This document shows positions 1 through 11,900 of a stretch of DNA of 64,000 nucleotides, piece by piece. The position numbers and the translations under genes were made by a program. Positions within the stretch are counted from its first letter, which is position 1. Every line of letters begins with the position of its first letter. The notes under the pieces are model-generated. The model was not told the origin of the DNA, did not search any database, and was given only the letters and a program-made list of their open reading frames with translations. This DNA comes from Chamaelirium japonicum (lineage: Eukaryota > Streptophyta > Magnoliopsida > Liliales > Melanthiaceae): the NCBI GenBank assembly GCA_947650365.1, contig OX393550.1, forward strand, positions 67,015,744 through 67,079,743, in the 5' to 3' direction.

Positions 1-1064
1 TCTTTCCTTTCTTGTTTCCCTTGTTTATTTCCCCTATAAGTTCTAAAACCCTAATTGAGAAAAGGGAGAAGAATATGAATTGAAACCCTAGAACGGAGAA
101 GCGTTGCGCTTGTTCGGTGTATCCCTTCCGAAGAATTCCTCTTTGCTTCCAGTCTTTTCTTCCTTCCGCAAGCTTCTATCCCGTCGCCTCGCCATTCGTC
201 TACGGCTTCGCGGAAGATCGACACGGAGTTTCTTCGTCTTCAAAGATCAATCGTCTCGGCTTCTTCACCACTTCTTCTGGACCACACCTCCCCTTCCACG
301 CCTTTCATCTGCATCAACGGAATTCCCTTTCAGCCGCCGACATTGACCAACGCACGGTTTGGATTATCCTCTGATACTTTTCATGTGATATTTTTCTTTT
401 CCTTAACCGGCCTTATTGCTGATTTCATCTTAGAGTTCCTAATATTTGTTTTCCGAGAATCTCATCCATTAGGGTTTATCGGTAGATCTTTGGTTGTTCT
501 TGAAACATTGGCTTATTACTTTGAGATTGTTATTGCTATCATTGCTGGAATTCAGTTATTATAATCTGAAACTAATGCTCTTCTTGTCCGTTTTATTATT
601 TCGTTAAATTAAATCTGATTGGGATTGAATGGATGATGAACCATGATTATAAGCTTGCTGAAATCTGATTGTAATGTGCTGAAATCTGATTTTTAAGGTC
701 TTAAATTCTGCACTTGGGCTTATATCAGCATAAGCATCCCATCACTATCAGAGCCTTGTCTCTTTGAGTCCTCCATGCATCAACTTACATATTTTATTAA
801 TTAATCATTTGAGAGCTTGGCCTCTTGCATCTTTATGTGGATTGCTAGCGCTTAGATCTATTAGCAAAATAGGTCTAACCCTACCTGTCGCGCAACAATT
901 TCTTCACCCAGCAATTCTGCGTTTCATATTGATAGGCTTGATGTGAAAGTAATTATTGTAAGGTTTATATACTTTTTGATCTTTTGTTTACTGTTTTATT
1001 ATTGCTGTTTTTCTTATTATAGTGACAAATGGTAAATGGATAAGGCTGCATGATTTCTTTATAG
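1..1064. other. Upstream intron or leader-like DNA, no coding exon recognised
   Basis: No exon of the neighbouring JmjC gene can be read here, although the first exon seen (from 1065) starts inside the JmjC domain. The exon that should precede it, carrying the HxD iron ligands, is absent. Bases 1-340 look like a plant 5' leader: a CT-rich stretch with 'aaaccctaa', then C/T-rich 'cttcttcc' runs without a long ATG frame. A T-rich stretch like a leader intron follows. This could be an unrelated insertion in a long intron, or a new 5' end. I cannot decide from the window. Confidence 0.35.
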
Positions 1065-2846
1065 GTGGGCATTGTACCCTCCAGGTAGAGTACCTTTAGG
1101 TGTTACTGTGCATGCAAGTGAAGAAGATGGCGATATAAATATTGAGAGTCCATCATCTTTGCAGGTAATTTGATCTTGGACTTTTTAGATAAAGATATAT
1201 GAAATCCATGTTTTTTATGTTTGACACTGCATTAATTTGGACTTTTGTAGTGGTGGCTTGAAAATTATCCTCTCCTTGCTGACCATGATAAGCCATTAGA
1301 GTGTACCCAACTTCCTGGTGAGACAATATTTGTTCCAAGCGGTTGGTGGCACTGCGTGTTAAATCTAGAACCAACAATTGCTGTCACTCAAAACTTTGTA
1401 AATGCATCAAACTTTGAATTTGTATGCTTGGATATGGCTCCGGGGCATCTTCACAAAGGAGTTTGTCGGGCTGGATTATTGGCCGTCCAGGATAAGGGAG
1501 TTGGAGCTGTTAATAATGATGCATCCTTTGAGGCAAATCATTTGAATTACTCTAACATGACTCGGAAAGAGAAAAGGCTCAAAGTTTTTGAACCTAGTAT
1601 TGAGCCATGTAGACCTGTTAGCAGTTGGAATGCTGTAAATGGGCCCTCAGTGATTTGCAGGAAATTGTGGGAACAGGATTTTTCTTATGATATAAATTTC
1701 TTAGCTATGTTTTTGGAGGAAGAGAGAGACCACTACAGTTCTATTTGGAGCCCTAGCAACTGCATCGGACCCAGAGAATTTAGAGAATGGTTGCACAAGC
1801 TTTGGGTTGTAAAACCAGCAATGAGACAGTTGATATGGAAGGTAACTCGTTTATTCAGCTTCTCCTTTGATTGTTATCCGAACACGACATGTGCTTAGCA
1901 TGTAAAGCTAGATGTCTTTGTGGAATATTCTCTGAAGACACATTCGTGATTGATCTTTCTCAATACATCTTTAATTAAAATTCAGCATTTATTCTTAGAG
2001 ATGCTCTTATGATTTGCAGGGAGCATGCTTAGCTTTAAATGTGGAAAAATTCTCAGTATGCATGCTACAAATTTGCGCTTGCCACAATTTACCATCTCCT
2101 TTGGATTATGAGAAGCTTCCTGTTGGCACCGGTAGCAATCCTGTAAGTAGCTTCTGTTCTTATTTGTTTATATCCAAATACTCATACCAAGTCATTCCTG
2201 CAACTCATACACTTAACTGTGAAATTTGTAGCTCATATATTGTTGTGAGGAGTGATTAAATTAGTCTATTATTTAGAGCAATTCTAAGGTCCTAAATACG
2301 GGAAGGTTTCCGTCATTAAATTTGGTCTTTGAATATCTGCAATAAGAAGATTTGCATACATGTGGTAAGACTTCTTTATTTGCCCCATGAAAGCTGGTAG
2401 GTGGGAATAGGGGGGCTGGGTTCCCTAATTGAGTACAAGAATACAGGTGAAGTATGAACACCATGAAGTTCAAGCTTGTTCATGGCAGCATTCCAACTCA
2501 TCCTTGAACAAAATCTACATAGAAGAAGTGGTTATACAGGCTCATGGAATAAATTATGTCATTATCATGACCCTATCCTGGCTATGTTGATTTCTTTCTA
2601 CAACCTGCAACACTGGTTTTATCTTCTGTTTGCAAACAATGCATTCAAGTTTTGTGTAACTGGGAGTGTGTAGAACTCAACATTCTAATCATGGAGTTGA
2701 CGTAGGAAGATAATATATGTGGTGGTGATCTTTCAACACAGCAGATCATGCATTCCCTTGGAATTATGTTATGTCGAATGAACTCAGGCTAGGCATCATT
2801 ATGAAACATCTGTTATAAGTAAGTACACTGAATTTGTTCTATCTGG

Positions 2847-2885
<39 letters not shown>

Positions 2886-2915
2886 TGTTATGTGCAATGA
2901 ATATGTTCTATCTGG

Positions 2916-2989
<74 letters not shown>

Positions 2990-5900
2990 CTTATATGTTT
3001 CAAGTGAGGTATATAGGTTCACCTTCTGGGCTCAATCGGTGGCTATCTTACTGGCATGCTTACTCAGTCAATTTGTGTACCTAGCGGATGCTTAACTGTG
3101 TTTCATCATATCCTTCAAGCTAGTGTATAGCTGTTGCATGTGTACTTGCATGGCATGCCTTTCCATCTACAAGATTTAGTGAAAATATGAACCAACGGAT
3201 TCTGAAGTTGACAAAATGGAATATCCATCATTCACAACATGCTTTCTCATATACAATGGGATGCCCACCTAAATCATTATGAAGGCCACCATTTGCAAGA
3301 ATGGAAGTAATATAAAAATACTTATTGTCATCGGGAAGTAAACAGATATACAGGTCTTAAACCCCATTTCGAGTTGGAGAAATTGTCGTGATGCCACATG
3401 GTATTTCAGCTAAAGACTGTGCAACAACAATTTTGTTGGTAGGTTAATTTTTTACCAACTAGATGGTTGATCACCTCTCCTCAAGGGACCTTGCTTAATA
3501 TGTATAACTTTACTAATCTAGATTTGAGTGTATGTAATGTTTATATGCTAGTGCTGTCCTATAAATGGACTTTAAATAGATGACTGCTAGAAAACGAACT
3601 CATGGAGCATGCATGAATTGGCTTGCAATGCTTATTACATATTTGGGGAATTGATTGTCAAATAAAATTACTCATGTAGTAATTTAAACTACTATGAGGA
3701 CCTTTCGATTTTGGAACGAAGGTAATCCTTAGTGGCACGAGTTTTTCCTAACATGTTGATTGAGACCTAGTTTACTATAACTAGACGGAACGAAGTAGAG
3801 CTAGAGGGGTACAACTTCTGGTCATGAGGTCAATGGATTTACCTTATTTAATAAGGGTTCACAATGCTGATAACCCAATCTGATTGACTGATTTCGATTA
3901 TAAATCCAGGACGTGTGATTACAGATTATCAGGTCTGATTTTGGTCTCAAAAAGTATTCGAAAAGTTGATTCTGGTTGGTTGTGGATGTATGAGGATCCG
4001 AAGCTAATTACTCGATACCCAACCTAAATCAATTCAACAAACTCTGGTCCCCATCGTGTGACCCCTCTTCCTTCCCATCCTTCCACCTTTACCCATCCAC
4101 ATTCCCACCACCGTCTCCCTTATTTCACTCCACCGACTGCTTACCACCAGACCTTAAACATTTCTGCTTAATGACACTAGGGGAGATGAGCTTAGATGGT
4201 AAAGGGCGGTGCAAGAGGCCATGTTACAGTGTAGGTTTGTACCATGGGAGTAGGGACCCAAGTTGGGTGATGATGAGGCAGTGACAACTAAAGTGTGGAG
4301 CTTGGCTTTAGGTATTGAGCATGTTAGAGGGGTGTGAGGAAGGACTTTTACTGTTGGAGGAGAGTGAGGTATTAAAGGGTGATTTACTTTAGTGAAATAG
4401 TGATCCCATGATTGGGGCTCGAGAAACAATTAACGATTTGGTTGTCTTTCCAGATTTGAGTTATATATTTTTCAAAAATTAAGATATTCAAATCTGTGCT
4501 TATTGCATGATCGATTATCCGATCTGCGCCTCTATCCATATAAGGTTCAACATGTTTCCAACATGTTGCGACTCCATATCCAATCATACTTGACACTTAG
4601 AAAGATCAAGAAGAAATCACTGAAATTGAAGCTATCCTTGTATTATGTTGCCTTTACATAGAAGTTATTTTACGGGTCCGAGATCTATCATATGAAAACA
4701 GTTTGTACTTGTCCTTGCCAATCACTTGTTCTCAATTACCTGTTTGAATAATTTCATCCACATACATCATTGTAGTACTCATAACACAAATATCTTTATG
4801 GTATGCATAAATCTAACATGCCCTATTGATACTTAATTTAAGAGGTTGCTATTCTATGTATGTCAAACCATGCGAGATTGTGGTACATGTCTTTCCAATT
4901 TCTTGGTCACTATTAATTTGAATGACATCATCCACGTGCATAATATAGTACTCATAACACCACTACCTTTTTTTGGTATGCATTGAGGGATTTAATATTC
5001 CCAGTTGAAACTTTATTAAAGAGATTGCTATTGTATGTGTCAAATCATGCTAAATTGCTTTGCTTTGTAACCATGAATTGCTTTTCTGAAATTTGATTCG
5101 AGAGACTGTCGCCCTTAACCTAACCTATCACTCACTCTGAGAGGATTCTTTTATCTTGATAGTTGTCTTTCTTGATAAATCTTGATAAGTCAATATTAAT
5201 GTGAAATAAGAATTCTCACAAGTATATAGTATAAGTGATAATCACTTCCATTTATTATCTAAATCAAATATTTATTTCTAATCAATTAATAAAAATAGGA
5301 AAAAGAGTTTAAGACAAATGTTTGTAAAATTCAGGCATTCATATGCACCAGGATTTGAGGCAGAACTAGATCTTATTGATGTAACACTGAACAAATTAAT
5401 GCTGTTCTATATTAAGTTTAAATGGTACAAACACTAAACCAACCTCAAAAGGGGAGAGAGGGCCAAACCAGACCCTTCTGAAAGAAATTCAGCAAACCTG
5501 AATTCTAAATTTGTTTCATAACTATTCTGCCTTACAAAGATGGAGGGACTAGCAGGTTTTACAAACATAAGTACATAAATCGGAGTTATATTAAAAGTTC
5601 TTAATAAATTATGATGTGATTTAAAACATTATAATGCTTCATCTGCACTGTGTTTCAAGATGCCCGTGTCTTGTACGTTGTAGCTCCACAGTCCAAACTT
5701 ACAGATATTTAATCCTTTTTTAACCTGTTTGGCAGGTTTTTCTCATATCTGACTGCGTAATAAAAATTTATGTTGAAGGAGGTTTGGAATCTTCTATCCA
5801 TGGCCTGGGCACAGAGGTGACAGTCACTATTTATGATCTCTTCTTTTGTTTACATACCCTTTTCTCATTCACATATTGAGTTCTGTCCCTTGTGCCTGCA

Positions 5901-8900
5901 GCTTGAGTTCTACAATATTCTTCAAAAAGTAAAGTCACCTTTAATAGATCATGTTCCAGATGTTTTGGCCAGTGGCATTCTTGTCCATGAAAATGGTTTC
6001 TACCGAGCACTTCCATGGGATGGAAAGGGAGTACCTGACGTAATTGCCTGCCGCAATCTTGTCAATGGAGAGTTTATAGAAGATGGCTTTTCTTTTGGTG
6101 TATGGAGCAAGAAGCAATTTGAACTTAAAAATCCTGGGGTTGTTTCATGCACAAGGATATATCCATACATAGTTACTAAAAGATGCAAAGGGGATATTTT
6201 TGCTAATTTGTAAGTTTTATTATCTGAATAATATAAGCTGGGTGATGATGGAGTTATAGTAAAGGTTGAGCTGTTTACCTTTTCATTTGAACACGATTCA
6301 TGAGGGGCCTTAACAATAACCTGATTATTGATTCTGTTCTGTTTGCAGAAGAGATGTATTGCCGAGGGATGATATTTTTCATCTAGCTTCGTTTCTGGGA
6401 GAACAACTACGAAACCTTCACCTCTTACCCCTACCACAATTACAACATGGGACCAATTTACAGATCAGAATGATCCCTTTATCAAAAAGAATCCGCAATG
6501 ATTTTGTTCTTGAAGATTCTGAGCGACTTAATGTGAATGTCTCTGCAGAAGTTACTAGTGAAGGCTTTCACATTCCACTAGCCTGGGAGCTTATTGTTGC
6601 GACTCTGGTCAACAGAAGAAAGAGTATTAAAAACCGTTTGGTTCAATGGTAGGTCATTGTTCTTGTTGGAGATATATAAGCTTTGGACATCATGAATCAT
6701 ACAAGGCTATTTTCTTTTCCTAGGAATTATAATTCACAAGAAATGGGCCCATTCCTATACTGTTTCAATGAAACTACCAAGTTACCAAGGTATCTACAAA
6801 TCTTCCCACATCTGGTTTTGAATACAGGTACATGCTTTCACCATGAGGATGGGGGAGGTAACAGTGGGATTTATAACTCATAGGTGTTTGGTTGAGAAAT
6901 GAAAACCAACGAAAGTGGGCTTTCATTTCCCAGGGAAAAAGCATACTGTGACAAACCCTAGAGGAAGAGAGAGAGAAGAGAAAGAGAGAAGGAGAGCTAG
7001 GGTTTGGGAAGAGAATAGAATGAATCTCTCATTAGGCCAATTGCCAATATAAGGTGAATACATGTGAGTCATATATACCCTAAGTGTATGTATATACACT
7101 AATACATCTTAACACCCCCCCTCAAACTCAGGGTGGATCATGCACCAAGAGTTTGGCAATCAAAGACCGAAAACGGGGTGTAGGATGTGACTTCGTGAAG
7201 AAGTCTGCGATCTGCTCTGCTGAGGGAATGAAAGGTAGTGAGATTGTCATGGCCTCATACTCCTGTCGGACGAAGTGACAGTCAATCTCGATGTGCTTTG
7301 TCCTTTCATGAAAAACCGGGTTGCTAGCAATCTGAATAGCACTCCGGTTATCACAGTGAAGTGGAGTAGGCTCAGAGAAAGCAACACCGAGATCACTGAG
7401 GAAACGTCGAAGGTGAACTATCTCCTTAGTCGTGGAGGCCATGGCCCTGTACTCAGCCTCAGTGCTAGAGAGAGACACCACTTTCTGCTTCTTGCTGCGC
7501 CAGGATATCAGAGAGTCGCCAAGAAACAAACAGTAACCAGTGGTGGAGCGGCGTGTAGTCGGATCTCCAGCCCAGTCTGCATCTGAATAGGCTCTAAGTC
7601 TGAGAGAGGAGGACGACGACAGAAACAAAGAGCGAGTAACTGTCCCTCTGAGGTACCGGAGGATCCGAAGAAGAGCACCGTAGTGAACTGAGTGTGGAGC
7701 TGCAACAAATTGACTGACAATGCTGACAGCGTGTGCAATGTCAGGCCGAGTGATGCAGAGATAGACGAGCTGTCCCACAATCTGCCTGTACCGAGTGGGA
7801 TCTGAAAGAGGAACTCCATCTGTAGGACATAGCTTCGAGTGAAGCTCAAGAGGGGTGTCTACTGTGCGGTCATCTGTGAGGGCAGCACGACTAAGGATGT
7901 CTGAAAGGTACTTCTGCTGAGAGAGCAGAATGCCATCTGCACTGTATGCTACCTCAAGACCAAGAAAATAGCGAAGCGTACCCAAATCCTTCATCTGAAA
8001 TTGATTCCTCAAGTGCTGTTGAAGACTAGCAATCGCAGCAGAGTCATCTCCAGTGATGATCATGTCGTCCACGTATAACAGTAGAATCGCCCGGCCCTGC
8101 GGGGACGACCTGACAAACAGAGAATGGTCCTGACTGCTCTCTGAATAACCAAGTTCCCGGACAGCACGGCGGAACCGCTCAAACCAGGCACGAGGAGCTT
8201 GCTTGAGCCCATAAATGGCCCGACGAAGACGACACACGTGCTGAGAAGGAATACGGAGACCAGGAGGAGGATCCATGTAGACAGTCTCAGATAGGTCACC
8301 GTGGAGAAAGGCATTTTTCACGTCCATCTGAAGAAGGGCCCATCGATGAACAGCTGCAACTGCCAAAAGAGTGTGAACGGTGGTCATCTGAGCCACCGGA
8401 GCAAAGGTCTCCTCGTAGTCAACGCCATACTCTTGAGTAAATCCACGAGCCACTACCCGAGCCTTGTGACGCTCAATGGATCCATCAGGGCGGTGCTTGA
8501 CCTTATAAATCCACTTGCAGCTGACAGGCTTAACGCCAGAGGGCAGAGGAACAACATCCCAGGTATGAGTCTGCTGAAAGGCCTGAAACTCCTCATCCAT
8601 AGCCTGACGCCACTGAGGAAACTGAACTGCCTCAGAGTAGGATCGGGGCTCCTGATCTGCGTGCACAGCAGTAAGAAAGGCAGTAAACTGAGTCGAGTAA
8701 CTGCATACAGAGGCAAAGCCAAAACGATCAGGAGGGCCAGTGTCGTGGCTAAAACGGTCAGGCGGGTGACGCTGGCGCGAAGGGTAGCGAGGCGGGCCTG
8801 GATCCACGACTGGCAACGACGGAGCAGGCACAGGAGGCGAAAGACTAGCAGTGACCTCAACAGCAGGAGAGCCGGCATCAGCTGAGAAGGAAGGATACGG

Positions 8901-11900
8901 AGACACAGGGGTAGGCCGGCGAGAGTAGACCTGAGGAAATGGAGAGACAACCCGGGGAGGAGAGAGAGGCACGGGCAGAGAGGATGAAGCCTCGGAGGAG
9001 TCCCCTGGAGACGCTGGGGAAACAACTGGCAAAGGATCCCGTGGTGCCGATGGAGCTGGAGGTGGGGAAGGGGCTGACAAGGGAGGCATAGGTGTCGATG
9101 ATGGAGGAGAAGAGACCTCGAGGAAGGTGAGATCCTGAGCGTCAGGAGAGTAGTAGGGCGTATCCTCGACAAAGGAGACGTGTCGAGAAATACGCAAGCG
9201 ACGAGCAACAGGGTCGTAGCAGCGGTACCCCTTGTGCTCAGTGCTGATCCCAAGAAGAATGCACTTAGCTGCCTGAGCAGACAGCTTTGTGCGCTCATGG
9301 AGAGGAAGAAGAACAAAACAGGTGCACCCAAAAGTGCGAAGAGGGCTGTAGTCAGGAGTGGTAGAAAGGAGACGCTTATGAGGAGATAAGTCGTCGGGAA
9401 GAACTGACGAAGGAGTGATGTTAATGAGCTGGACTGAGGTGAGGAAAGCCTCAGCCCAGAAGCGCCGAGGAACAGAACCAGAAAGAAGGAGAGCACGAGT
9501 AGTAGCAAGAATATGGCGATGCTTGCGCTCAGCAACACCATTCTGCTCATGGATGTGAGGACACGAGTGCTGGAAAATAGTTCCATGGGACTGAATAAGG
9601 CCGCGCATAGCGGTGGATAGATACTCAAGGGCACAATCAGATCGAAAGATCTTGATGCGCCGACTAAACTGCGTGTGAATCATGGAGGTGAAGTCCTCAT
9701 AGACTTGGAGGATATCCGATCGATGGCGAAGAAGGTAGACCCACGTGTAACGACTGTAATCATCCACAAACGAGACATAATATAAATATCCAGTCATAGA
9801 GGGGAGAGGAGAGGGGCCCCAGATATCAGAGTGAACAAGATCAAAAGGAGCAGAGCTCTGAGAAGTACTTGATGAAAAAGGAAGGGCAGCAGCTTTTGCA
9901 AGCTTGCAGCCAGTACAAGTAGATAAAGATGAAAAAGGACCACGACCTAGAGCTCCAGAATGGAGTAATCTCTTAAGTCGCGGTTCCGACACATGACCTA
10001 GTCTCCTATGCCACAGGTCGGCATTAGGAGAGACAACTCCACAAAACCCAGATGATGACGGATCCAAAGAGTGAAGAAACTCCATCTGGTAGAGCCCGCC
10101 TGCCCTACGACCTGCTCCAATCGGTCGGCCAGTACGCAGATCCTGCACAGAACAAGCGGAAGGGGTAAATGTCACAGAGCAGCCAGAGTCACACAAAGCA
10201 CTAACAGAAATCAGGTGCATGTGGAGTGTGGGAGCATGAAGCACAGAGGATAAGGATAGATTGCAAGCAGGGGCGGAGGCTGAAGTAATGGATCCAGACT
10301 GTGAGATGGCTAAGCGAGAACCATCTGCAGTGTGGATCGGTGGCAGGTGTGGCGCAGGCTGACAAGCAGTGAGCAAGGAGGCATCCAGGAGTCATGTGGT
10401 GTGAGGCGCCCGAATCCAGTATCCAAACAGTCGGACTACCAGAAGAGGCAGAGAAGGCTGAGGCGCTGGAAGGTCCAGGAGTAGCGGCAGACTGCTGAGA
10501 AAGTCTAAGCTGAGCTAGTTCTTCACGAATAGACTATAGATCGCCAGCTGTGACGGAAGAGGCAGTAGCAGCAGTAGGAACAGGGCGACCACGACCTCGA
10601 GCTCGTCCCCGACCTCGATCTCTGTAGGTAGGACGCTTCTCTGGATGAAGCGAGAAGCAAGTGTCCACGAAGTGGCCCGGTGTCTGACAGTGAGTGCAAA
10701 ACGGTCTACCATGGGAGGCAGTAGCTGGTGGGCCTGAGACCGGCGGCGGAGCAGCAGCAAGAACACCCTGAAGACCGGATGGAAGAGGTAAGGCCCTGGA
10801 GGCAAGAGTACGCAGACGAGTCTCTTCAGCAACCAGCTCAGCCACAGCCTCATCAAGACGAGGAAGGCTGTCCCGGTGAAGAAGCTGACCTGCCAGAGCA
10901 CTGAACTCTGGGCATAGGGCAGCAAATAGCTGATAGAGCTGAAGGCGCTCCTGGTAGAGCTGATACTCGACAGCACGGGACGGGTCAGGAACGGGAGCAA
11001 GATCCTGAAGATCACGCCAATAGGAGCGCATTTGACAGTAAAACTGTTGGACCGTCAACTCTCCCTGCTGTGCCGACTGGGCCTGTGTGAGAAGCTGATA
11101 CTCACGTGCTCCACTCTTCTCAACAAAGCGAGCAGTGAGATTACCCCAAATCGCTGCAGAAGAGGCACGTCCAACCATGTCCCGGCGAAGAGAACGGTCC
11201 ACAGACGCAACAAGGTAGGCCTTGATGCGCTGATCGCGAAGGCGCCAGGGACCGTATTCTGCATCGGAAGCGGAAAGCGTGGAAGAGCCATCAAGATGTC
11301 CTCGAAGATTGCGACCCTCAAGAGTGGATTCCACTGTGGCTGACCATGCCGGCCAATCGGAGGCCTCTTGGAGAAGAAAGTCGGTGGCGAGCGGAAGAAA
11401 ATCCCGTGGAATCTCATAGGGCGTCACCGGATGAGACAGCGGAGTCGTCATTGAAGAAGTCGAGGACATGTCCGGAGAGAGGGAAGGCTCGAAGAGCTCG
11501 AGCGGATCAAATCAGGAATGCTGCGAGCTCGGAGACGAGGAGACGCGCGACGAGCCAAAGATCGCAAGCGGAGCGTGCGAGGAGACGCGTGACAAGTCCG
11601 TCAAGGAGCTCGTGCTGCTGCTGTCTCCACAGGATCAGATCAGATCGGGCTGAATTGAAGATACAGATAAGGGACTATCAGCCATCTCGGATCGGCGCAC
11701 AGTTGAAGAGCTCGGGAGCACGGAACCCGACAGTCGACGAAGTCCTCCTCCTCTATGATCAGCAGTCAGCGAAGAGGCTTGATCAGATCTTCTCCTTCAG
11801 GATCCCCAAAACTGATCAGATTTTTTTTTTTTTTTTTTTTTTTTCTGGCTTCCCCAACAATGATCGCCAAAACTGATCTCGCGGGAGGGGGGGGGGGGGG

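Noticed and set aside
8453-9634. 393-codon Leu-rich minus-strand frame
   Set aside because: Shadow of the Copia pol frame in another phase.
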